From positions 1 to 13,481 of the forward strand of contig CAYNNP010000184.1 of the NCBI GenBank assembly GCA_964398215.1: a stretch of DNA of 13,481 bases, given 5' to 3'. The notes beneath the pieces were generated by a model that was given only the letters and a program-made list of their open reading frames with translations, searched no databases and had not been told where the DNA came from. Below are positions 1 to 6,289 of this stretch, piece after piece; the first letter of the stretch is position 1, and every line of letters starts with the position of its first letter. Made by a program: the position numbers and the translations under genes. The stretch is from CAYNNP01 sp964398215 (lineage in GTDB: Bacteria; Planctomycetota; Planctomycetia; Pirellulales; Pirellulaceae).

Positions 1-67
1 AAAAGCGCAACTTCAAAACTCACGCGTCGGGTTACCAAAATGGCCGGGATCAAAAACTGATTTGGCT
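1..67. repeat. Partial dispersed intergenic repeat (left edge)
   Basis: Positions 1-18 match, in reverse complement, the AGTTGCG modules at 9764-9779 and 13466-13481. Positions 27-64 match 9867-9905 almost base for base (GTTACCAAAA module then CAAAAACTGATTTG). Between them only 8 bases (CTCACGCG) remain where a hairpin sits in the other copies. The element lies just past the stop of the carbonic anhydrase gene, and the window edge may cut it. Confidence 0.8.
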
Positions 68-145
68 ATACAAGCCGAAAACAGACACTCAAGTTGGGGG
101 CTTGGATAAGTGGGCAGCCCTAGCCTTGTCGTAAGATACGATACG

Positions 146-958
146 TTACCTTGCTGATCGATAGATGACTCGATCGTGGCGTGGCTGAATTGGGCGGTTG
201 TTGCCGTCGATTGTTTTACGAAATGCGTCAATCTGTTTTTTGGAAAGGCCAATTGGTTCCTGAAGTACAAACCACTTGACTCCTTCTGTGCATGGCGGTG
301 TGGTGAATGAGCCTTCGTAAGCAAAATATCCGTGCTTGGTTGGCAGCAACGAAGTGGCATCGATTCCACGATTGGATGCTGTTCGCGGATTCGCTTTTGT
401 TGGCAGCGTATCAAGCAGCAAGGCGAATGATTTATTTGGTGTGTCAACTTGTTTGATCAGCACTGCAACCACTGCGACTTGACCGTTTTCGGCTTTGTGC
501 ACGAGATGCATTTCCATGCTAAAGTACTTTCCGTCAACCGTATGCTCGCTGGGGGAGTGGAAGTGAAACTGTTTCAGTCCATAGGTCATATTGCGCACAG
601 AAATCGTGCTGCCCTCTTCCTCTTCTTCTTCGATGGTGTGCCCGTTGTAGACCATGCGGACTGGCGCTGGTTTGTATTGAAATTTGATTTTCGGGAGCGG
701 GCCGACCTGCGAGCTTTTGATGTCGATCGGAGACTGCCGCTTTCCAGTTTTGGCAAGCGAATACTCTGGACTTAGGTTCGCCCAATTTGCAGGGCCAATT
801 TTTCCAGTGTATCCCCAGGCGGCTGCATGCGCGGTTTCCTTGGCGTGGAAATAGTGGTGCGAGTCGTCGCTGGCTGGGTCAGTTTTTTTGTCTTGCTGAG
901 CAAGGCCATTGCTGGCAAAAGCCAATAACAATATCGTAGCAATCGTTCGATTCAACAC
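146..958 (-). CDS. Secreted alpha-class carbonic anhydrase
   Basis: Interconverts CO2 and bicarbonate outside the cytoplasm. The 270-aa product starts with a signal peptide (hydrophobic residues about 7-20, cleavage probably near GLAQQ). Alpha-CA landmarks are clear: QSPIDI (75-80), FHFHSPSEH (131-139) supplying zinc ligands H132 and H134, EMHLVH with the third ligand H151, and the gate motif FTTPPCTEG (218-226). H107 in NGHTI lies where the proton-shuttle His of human CA II sits. The start is GTG at 958, preceded by AAGGAG with a 5-nt spacer; the ATG two bases upstream reads straight into a stop. Two oddities: a run of six Glu (110-115) just after NGHTI, and a probably unpaired Cys223, because Ala69 replaces the Cys that bacterial homologues usually have before STGK-QSP. 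It lies 88 bp downstream of the cytochrome c gene on the same strand. Family assignment is very secure. Confidence 0.95.
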   Translation of the reverse strand: MLNRTIATILLLAFASNGLAQQDKKTDPASDDSHHYFHAKETAHAAAWGYTGKIGPANWANLSPEYSLAKTGKRQSPIDIKSSQVGPLPKIKFQYKPAPVRMVYNGHTIEEEEEEGSTISVRNMTYGLKQFHFHSPSEHTVDGKYFSMEMHLVHKAENGQVAVVAVLIKQVDTPNKSFALLLDTLPTKANPRTASNRGIDATSLLPTKHGYFAYEGSFTTPPCTEGVKWFVLQEPIGLSKKQIDAFRKTIDGNNRPIQPRHDRVIYRSAR

Positions 959-1046
959 ATCCGCTCCTTGATAGCTGTCTTAGTTCAGTTCTATCCACTC
1001 CGGCGAAAAGATCCACCCTATCGAACTGTGAGACTTTCGCGATTGC

Positions 1047-1991
1047 TTACTTGTCGTCACCGTCGGCTTCCATGGCAACCGCCTCATCAGCGACCGGATC
1101 CTCGGCAAGGAATAATGCCTTGAACTCCTTGAAGTAGTGGTCGGCTCCGTAAATCAATTCTCCACCCCAGTTGCCCGTGCCACCAACCAGTGCTGCCAAC
1201 ACGATCGAGCCGATTAGCCAAAACTTCCGAAGGTGTACTTGTTGCTTGCGATAAACTTTCGTTGCCAGGGGCAGCAGGGCTACTGCGACGATCGCTACCG
1301 CGATACCCGCCCAGCGGTGCCGGTCCACCAGACTTTTGATCACATCGAACGAGTAAGCTCCGTACCCTTCGTGCTGAGCGTACGCCCATCCCATCACACA
1401 AGCGCCAATGGCACCGATCGCGCCGATCCACAAACAATAGAAAGCGGACGCTTCAAAGGCAGCCTTAGGAAACTTGTATGAAATGATCAGAAAGAAGCAT
1501 GAGAGAGAGAGACAAGCAACTGGCAGGTGAACACTGACCGGATGAAACAGCCCTTGAAATGTCCAGGCACGCGAGAGAAACGAGCCTCGGTCGGCGGGTG
1601 CTTCGGGCTTGGCCGCATCGTCATCGGATTCTTCCCATTTCGCGCCTTCTTCGATCCACAGTTTGATGGCGGCGAGTTCGGCGCCGGTTAGCTGTGGTTT
1701 GTCCGCCGGCGGCATCTTTGTGTCTTCGTCATCGGTGGTCAGATAGTCTGCCCACACCATGCTGTCGGCAACCTCGCCTGGTTCCACGTAGCTAAGCATG
1801 TTCTCGCTATCGTCAACGCGAAAATCATTCTTGGCGTCATCGGGCCCGTGGCATTCCAAGCACTTGGCATTTAGGATCGGCCGGATATCACGATTGAATT
1901 TGATCAATCCGTCTTCTGCATTTACAGCAGATATCCCGTTGGCACCAAAGCAGGTAACCAACATCAACACTAGAAAACGCGTGCGAAACAA
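1047..1991 (-). CDS. Planctomycete-type cytochrome c fused to a four-helix membrane domain
   Basis: Probable haem c electron carrier anchored in the inner membrane. The 314-aa product has a signal peptide (about 1-25), then a planctomycete cytochrome c domain (PSCyt1-like, about 30-120) with CLECH at 44-48 and a likely axial Met93 in TKMPPADKP. An acidic linker (119-136) leads to a DUF2231-like membrane domain: HPVSVHLP (150-157) and helices at about 156-172, 183-205, 228-243 and 257-273. Histidines at 150, 154, 225 and 285 near helix ends are candidate haem b or metal ligands (inference). The C-terminal tail is acidic. The first codon is TTG at 1991, supported by GAGG eight bases upstream; ATG codons nearby are out of frame or would cut the signal peptide. 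It sits between the P460 gene (151 bp upstream) and the carbonic anhydrase gene (88 bp downstream). The physiological partner is unknown. Confidence 0.88.
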   Translation of the reverse strand: MFRTRFLVLMLVTCFGANGISAVNAEDGLIKFNRDIRPILNAKCLECHGPDDAKNDFRVDDSENMLSYVEPGEVADSMVWADYLTTDDEDTKMPPADKPQLTGAELAAIKLWIEEGAKWEESDDDAAKPEAPADRGSFLSRAWTFQGLFHPVSVHLPVACLSLSCFFLIISYKFPKAAFEASAFYCLWIGAIGAIGACVMGWAYAQHEGYGAYSFDVIKSLVDRHRWAGIAVAIVAVALLPLATKVYRKQQVHLRKFWLIGSIVLAALVGGTGNWGGELIYGADHYFKEFKALFLAEDPVADEAVAMEADGDDK

Positions 1992-2083
1992 AGCAACATC
2001 CTCGCTTATCCGATGATTGACTCAAACATTCAATTCTGCGCATTTACCGGAACGATGAAAAGGGCAGCTTCAAAAAGGGTAAT

Positions 2084-2106
2084 CGAGGGGCACGGTTGGC
2101 CCCTCG
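2084..2106 (-). terminator. Possible intrinsic terminator or attenuator after the P460 gene
   Basis: A perfect 8-bp stem (CGAGGGGC/GCCCCTCG) with a 7-nt loop starts about 36 bases past the P460 stop. On the reverse strand it is followed, after 7 bases, by a run of five T (2072-2076). The gap before the T-run is longer than ideal, so it may only attenuate read-through into the downstream cytochrome gene. No T-run follows on the forward strand. Confidence 0.45.
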
Positions 2107-2142
2107 CCACGATAGATTCCAATCTGCCGCTGACCTAAACGA

Positions 2143-2682
2143 TCAGTCGTTGAAAAACGCGAAGTCACCATCAGCGTCGGCGTGGCAATCGATGCAACCT
2201 TTGGCTTTTCCAGACAATGCCATCTTGCCTTTGGGAGTGTCCATTTGGGCAACGGTCCCATCTGGCATGAACTTCGCCCAGTACCAATCACCCGCTGCTG
2301 GATTGAACCCCTTGCTCTTGTACATCAAAGTGATCGCCATCAACTTTTTGTCTGGAGAGTAATTTTCCTTGATGATCATCGATCCGTTAGGAAGGTTGCT
2401 GGCATTACCGGCTGCGACTCGATTCATGTAAGTCTTTACCAGTGCACCATGTGGTGCAGAGCTTTCACGGAAATCGCCGTTGTCACCAGCGGGAGACCAC
2501 TGGTCGTAGCAAACGCTCTGAAGATATTTCCAAAGTCGTTGATCAAAACTTTCTTTCTGCGTTGGCGGTTGGCTCCGAGTACCAGACTGGGCAGTGGCAT
2601 CTCGTGTAGGAATGCTTGACGCGATTAGCAGCACGGCAGCCGCTAGAGCAGACATTGTCAAAAGTGGTTTCAAATGTGGCAT
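2143..2682 (-). CDS. Cytochrome P460 family protein (secreted, single haem c)
   Basis: Exported 179-aa protein of the cytochrome P460/c'-beta type. Characterised members oxidise hydroxylamine and bind or oxidise NO in the periplasm. Seen here: signal peptide (about 1-32), then a compact domain with HGALVKTYMN (78-87), LPNGSMIIKE (97-106), a GDWYWAKFMPDG segment (131-142), and the C-terminal haem c motif CIDCH (163-167) followed by a short acidic end. K105 lies in the stretch that, from memory, matches the one carrying the haem-crosslinking Lys of Nitrosomonas P460; this is inference without an alignment. The start is ATG with no clear Shine-Dalgarno sequence. It is first of three same-strand genes for exported proteins and divergent from the MIP channel gene, with 213 bp between them. 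Family assignment is good; catalytic activity is unproven, since many P460-like proteins are c'-type NO binders. Confidence 0.85.
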   Translation of the reverse strand: MPHLKPLLTMSALAAAVLLIASSIPTRDATAQSGTRSQPPTQKESFDQRLWKYLQSVCYDQWSPAGDNGDFRESSAPHGALVKTYMNRVAAGNASNLPNGSMIIKENYSPDKKLMAITLMYKSKGFNPAAGDWYWAKFMPDGTVAQMDTPKGKMALSGKAKGCIDCHADADGDFAFFND

Positions 2683-2895
2683 GGTTTCAACAGAGATTTG
2701 GGGCAGGGAAAGGAATGTGTATATTCGGACAGGGTCCGGACGTTCGCCGTCGGTGAAGCCTTACAGTAAATCTGGTGAGGAATTTGAACTTCTAATTGCG
2801 TCATTCTATCGAGTAAAACATTCGGATGCCAGCGATAGCGAGCGTAGACTTGCCGCTGTTTTGGTGAACAAATTTCTCAAACCCGATAGCGAAAC

Positions 2896-3723
2896 ATGAT
2901 GATTCAGGCGATGCGGCGACATTGGCCGGAATATTTAATCGAAGCGATGGGTATTGCCCTGTTTATGTTTATTGCGGCGTTTGCTGCGGTGTCGTTTTGC
3001 CACGCCGAGTCTCCGTTGTACCCCTACTTGTCCGGATCGCGGTTTTTGCAGCGACTGCTGATGGGGTTAGCGATGGGCCTGACTGCGATCACGATTGTCT
3101 ATTCGCCGCTGGGAAAGAGATCTGGCGCGCATATCAATCCTGCAATAACACTCACATTTTTGCGGCTAGGAAAAATCTCTCCCTGGGACGCACTGTTCTA
3201 TGTGATCTCCCAGTTCTCGGGTGCTTTGCTGGGAATGAACGTGGCTTGGATTCTGCTGGGTGATTGGCTTAGTGCTCCGACCGTCAACTATGTCGTGACT
3301 GTGCCGGGCACGTCCGGGATCATCATCGCGTTGGTAGCCGAAGCGGCGATCTCGTTTGGGGTCATGAGTGTCATTTTGTGGTCAGCCAATCTTCCACAAC
3401 TTGCCAAATACACAGGCGTCTTGGTTGGCATCACAATCATCACCTACATCACTTTGGAATCACCTCTTTCGGGGATGAGCATGAATCCGGCTCGAACCCT
3501 TGGCTCGGCTGTTCCTGCTCGCGTCTTTACTGGTCTCTGGATCTACTTTCTAGCCCCATTGGTTGGAATGTACTTGGCGGCCGAACTCTACCTGCGGAGG
3601 TACGGAGCCGACGCGGTCCATTGTGCCAAGCTCTATCACACTCACGATGTCCGTTGCATTTTTAAATGTGGATACGCTATGGAAAAGTCGATGCACGGCG
3701 ATTCCCCAAGTGCAGTACGGTAA
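2896..3723 (+). CDS. MIP-family channel (aquaporin/aquaglyceroporin-like)
   Basis: Inner-membrane channel for water or small neutral solutes. The 275-aa product has six predicted helices and both half-helix motifs: NPA at 81-83 (GAHINPAIT) and NPA at 197-199 followed by the conserved Arg200 of the ar/R filter. Ungapped alignment to AqpZ from the second NPA puts Ile185 at the helix-5 filter position where water-selective channels have His, so the pore may pass something besides water (inference). A cytoplasmic C-terminal tail carries a Cys/His cluster (H242, C243, H248, H250, C254, C258). Start: tandem ATGs at 2896 and 2899, with an in-frame TAG at 2887 ruling out anything longer; the Shine-Dalgarno is weak. 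It is divergent from the P460 gene and 133 bp upstream of the epimerase-like gene. Family is certain; substrate is not. Confidence 0.93.
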   Translation: MMIQAMRRHWPEYLIEAMGIALFMFIAAFAAVSFCHAESPLYPYLSGSRFLQRLLMGLAMGLTAITIVYSPLGKRSGAHINPAITLTFLRLGKISPWDALFYVISQFSGALLGMNVAWILLGDWLSAPTVNYVVTVPGTSGIIIALVAEAAISFGVMSVILWSANLPQLAKYTGVLVGITIITYITLESPLSGMSMNPARTLGSAVPARVFTGLWIYFLAPLVGMYLAAELYLRRYGADAVHCAKLYHTHDVRCIFKCGYAMEKSMHGDSPSAVR

Positions 3724-3856
3724 TTGATCTTGATTGAAAGGCACGTAGCGAGGTTTTCGAGTCGAGCTGCCAACCCTGCGACAGCACAGACCGCATTGTC
3801 ATACCATCATCGTTTTCCACTCGGTACAAAACCGATTTATCCAACGCAGATACAAA

Positions 3857-4597
3857 ATGAATTCGCCCTTTCCAACCTTCGCTCACGACTCTGTTCCCCA
3901 TCTGACTACGAAGCAGATGGTCGAAGTCGATCGAGCCATGATCGAAGATTTCAATATCAGCCTGATCCAAATGATGGAGAATGCAGGTCGAGGACTGGCT
4001 AGGTTGGCGGTGTCTCGGTTCTTGGGCGATCTACCAGAAGACAAGAAAGTACTGGTGCTTGCTGGACGCGGTGGAAATGGTGGCGGCGCTCTTGTTGCGG
4101 CTCGGCGACTGCATAGCTGGGGAGCAAACGTGGAGGTCGCATTGACTCGGCCCGCGGATTCTCTCCAAGGAATCCCCGGACACCAATTGTCGATCATTCA
4201 AGCATTGGGCATTCCGATTCACGAACAGTCGCTTTCTATGGGTGCTGCCGAATTGATCATCGATGGAGTCATCGGTTACAGCCTTCGTGGAGCACCCGAT
4301 GGGCGCGCAGCGGAATTGATTCAGTTTGCTAACGAATCCAGCGCCTGTGTGCTTTCGCTGGATACGCCCTCGGGGGTTGATACAGCGTCGGGGCATGCGT
4401 TTGATCCTGCCACGAAAGCGACGGCAACTTTCACATTGGCTTTGCCAAAAGCAGGCCTTTTCGCCGCGGAGACAACAGGCTTAGTCGGCGAGTTGTATCT
4501 GGGTGACATCAGTGTGCCGCCGAGTTTGTATACTGCTTTGGGGCTGAGCGTTTCGGCTCGGCTGTTTGCCGGTAGCGATATTGTTCGACTTACTTAA
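3857..4597 (+). CDS. YjeF N-terminal domain protein, NAD(P)H-hydrate epimerase-like
   Basis: Family role: epimerises damaged R-NAD(P)HX to the S form so the ADP/ATP-dependent dehydratase can repair it. This is a 246-aa stand-alone N-domain with no fused dehydratase. Landmarks: the substrate-side helix SLIQMMENAGRGLA (35-48), a Rossmann-like nucleotide loop (69-80), IIDGVIGYSLRG (134-145) with D136 at the catalytic Asp position, and SLDTPSGVD (167-175). The usual NNGGDG signature is altered to GNGGGA (73-78), losing an Asn and the Asp, so either the substrate or the binding mode may differ. The start ATG at 3857 has a poor Shine-Dalgarno; Met21 would begin too close to the conserved helix. It is followed after 24 bp by the DoxX gene on the same strand, so co-transcription is likely. 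The homologous fold is clear; activity is less certain. Confidence 0.85.
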   Translation: MNSPFPTFAHDSVPHLTTKQMVEVDRAMIEDFNISLIQMMENAGRGLARLAVSRFLGDLPEDKKVLVLAGRGGNGGGALVAARRLHSWGANVEVALTRPADSLQGIPGHQLSIIQALGIPIHEQSLSMGAAELIIDGVIGYSLRGAPDGRAAELIQFANESSACVLSLDTPSGVDTASGHAFDPATKATATFTLALPKAGLFAAETTGLVGELYLGDISVPPSLYTALGLSVSARLFAGSDIVRLT

Positions 4598-4621
4598 CTA
4601 ACCCCTCCAAAAAGAATTCCT

Positions 4622-5080
4622 TTGAATATTCAAAAGACCTCCGATTCCAAGTTGCCTTTGATCCCTCGATTAGTCGCGGGAGGCATCTTGACCGGTTTCG
4701 GCATCATGCACTTGGTGAACCCGGGTCACTTTCGAGACATTTTGACAGCGGCGAGTTTTCCGATGGTCGACGTGAATGTTTACGCGGCCTCGTTAACGGA
4801 ACTGATCGGGGGACTGATGCTATTGAGTGGATTGTTCACTCGGATCGGTGGTTTTCTTGGCGTTGCAACGATGGTGCCTGCGATCTATGCGACCTTCAAG
4901 CTTGCTGGATTGACCGCCGAGACTGTTCCCGGTGGGCTTGATGAAGTTCCATTTGTACCGCCACTACCGCTGCCGATCGTGGTCATTGTGGCCTCCGTCG
5001 CCGCAATCATTCTTGGCGGCGGCAGCTTGAGCGTCGATCACCGTATGATAAATTCAGCCTGTGAAATAGAATCCGACTGA
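4622..5080 (+). CDS. DoxX-family integral membrane protein
   Basis: Small four-helix membrane protein of 152 aa. DoxX-family proteins are associated with quinone-linked or thiol redox processes, but most have no defined role. Visible are a first helix (about 13-29, LVAGGILTGFGIMHLVNP), a charged loop HFRDIL, a second helix rich in Gly/Leu (about 55-70), a helix around FLGVATMVPAIYATF, and a last helix in the segment PIVVIVASVAAIILGGG, then a short acidic tail. The reading frame opens at the stop of the previous gene, and the only usable early start is TTG at 4622, with no clear Shine-Dalgarno; the next ATG falls inside helix 1. It is probably translated from the same message as the epimerase-like gene 24 bp upstream, and it converges on the cytochrome gene at 5117 with only 36 bp between the stops. 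Confidence 0.82.
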   Translation: MNIQKTSDSKLPLIPRLVAGGILTGFGIMHLVNPGHFRDILTAASFPMVDVNVYAASLTELIGGLMLLSGLFTRIGGFLGVATMVPAIYATFKLAGLTAETVPGGLDEVPFVPPLPLPIVVIVASVAAIILGGGSLSVDHRMINSACEIESD

Positions 5081-5116
5081 TGTTCTTTCTCACGGCATGC
5101 ATGGATACCGATTGGA

Positions 5117-6232
5117 TCATTTCTTTTTGAGTGTCAGCATGTATTCCACGATGTCGATCAGCCCTTGCTGATCAATCAGGTGGTGTAGGTTTTCGGGCAT
5201 GATCGATTTGTCACTTTTCTTGATGTTTTCGATCTCATCCTTTGCAAATCGACGATCAACAGCCTCGGCCGTGCGAATCACAACTTCGGTTGCCGTTTCG
5301 CTGACTTTCAACCCTGTGATCGTTTGCCCTTCGTCGGTGAGCACCAAGTAGTTTTCGTAATTGTGGCTGATACCGGCGCTGGGATCTAGGATCGAGGTCA
5401 ACATGGCTTCCTTGGAAAGTTTACTGCCGATTTCAGTTAGGTTTGGCCCAACTTCTTTTCCAAGCTTGCCAACAATGTGACACTTGGCGCAAGTCGCCGT
5501 GGTTTGGAAGAGCTTTTTACCGTTAACGATGTTGCCTTTGATTTTGGCCAGTTCATCAAGCGGCGGAAGTGGCTTTTGGTCTTTCTGTTTTGGCTGCGGA
5601 AGAAAACTGGCCGCCTGTTTGCGGATATCGCCGTTTCTGGAACGAGCCAGCAGTGCGCCGGCCAGCAATCGGGTGTCTCCGACCAATTTGCTGGATTTGG
5701 CAAGTTGCAATAGCAGGCGAGCACCTCCATCGTTTCGCGCCAGTCCTGCCACCGACGTTCTGCGAATCTTGTAAGCGATTTTTTCATCACTCGACATGTC
5801 GCCCAGGATTTTGTGTGCGCGCCCATTTCCAAAAATCCCCAACACTTCGGCGACTCGCGCCGCGCTGTCGGTGTTTTTTCCACGCAGCAAACCGCGGACT
5901 TGTTTGGGGCCATCGGGCAAGTCACACAGGAGCTGCATGGCTTCGACAGCCGCTGAATTATCGGCAGCAAGAACAACGGCCTGCAGTTTTTGGTCGATGC
6001 CTTCGGGCCGAAACTGTTTGATCAACCGAATGTAGTCGGGGGTTCCTTTGGAGCGGTCGATGTGCCGGTTAATGGCGTCGGTGATTTTTGGGTTGGACCG
6101 ATAGTCATAGCCCTGCATGCGTTGGATCGAACGAACGATGATTGCGTCGTCACGAACGTCATCCGCCAGGGCAGTTGCCAAAGGACAGATGGTGATCATC
6201 AAAACGCTAGAAAGAAAATGCCAGAGTTTCAT
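5117..6232 (-). CDS. Secreted HEAT-repeat cytochrome c, Pirellula/Verrucomicrobium haem-binding type
   Basis: Periplasmic electron carrier, likely partner of the dehydrogenase encoded just upstream. The 371-aa product starts with a signal peptide (MKLWHFLSSV..., cleavage near ALADD), followed by alpha-helical HEAT-like repeats (about 65-212). A Pro/Lys-rich linker (213-224) leads to a C-terminal haem domain of the TIGR02603 type with CAKCH (248-252), the conserved DPSAGISHNYENY segment (283-295), and SIMPENL giving the probable axial Met345. The frame extends to 6283, but ATG at 6232 was chosen because it alone puts the signal peptide at the N-terminus; the extra 17 residues are hydrophilic. 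The upstream gene stops 57 bp away on the same strand. In many planctomycetes this module is the C-terminus of that upstream protein, so this looks like a split version. No strong Shine-Dalgarno is visible. Confidence 0.9.
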   Translation of the reverse strand: MKLWHFLSSVLMITICPLATALADDVRDDAIIVRSIQRMQGYDYRSNPKITDAINRHIDRSKGTPDYIRLIKQFRPEGIDQKLQAVVLAADNSAAVEAMQLLCDLPDGPKQVRGLLRGKNTDSAARVAEVLGIFGNGRAHKILGDMSSDEKIAYKIRRTSVAGLARNDGGARLLLQLAKSSKLVGDTRLLAGALLARSRNGDIRKQAASFLPQPKQKDQKPLPPLDELAKIKGNIVNGKKLFQTTATCAKCHIVGKLGKEVGPNLTEIGSKLSKEAMLTSILDPSAGISHNYENYLVLTDEGQTITGLKVSETATEVVIRTAEAVDRRFAKDEIENIKKSDKSIMPENLHHLIDQQGLIDIVEYMLTLKKK

Positions 6233-6289
6233 TGGTCTAGTTACAGCTGAAAGTGATTTGGGGGTTGGGTTTGTGCGAGTCAAGCAATT

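Noticed and set aside
13..447. 144-aa reverse frame at the left edge
   Set aside because: Overlaps the well-supported carbonic anhydrase in another frame and runs through a repeat element; rich in Pro/Cys/Arg with no domain.
2594..2899. 101-aa forward frame ending at the channel gene's start (ATGA overlap)
   Set aside because: The overlap looks like translational coupling, but the first third is antisense to the P460 gene's signal peptide and the sequence has no recognisable features; most likely chance.
3821..3835. Small hairpin TCGGT/ACCGA before the epimerase-like gene
   Set aside because: Only 5 bp of stem, no T-run; too weak to call a terminator or regulatory element.
6233..6289. Frameshift joining the dehydrogenase and cytochrome into one gene
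   Set aside because: The second frame has its own start and a full signal peptide, and the first ends in a normal HEAT helix; a genuine split is simpler than a sequencing error, though resequencing would settle it.
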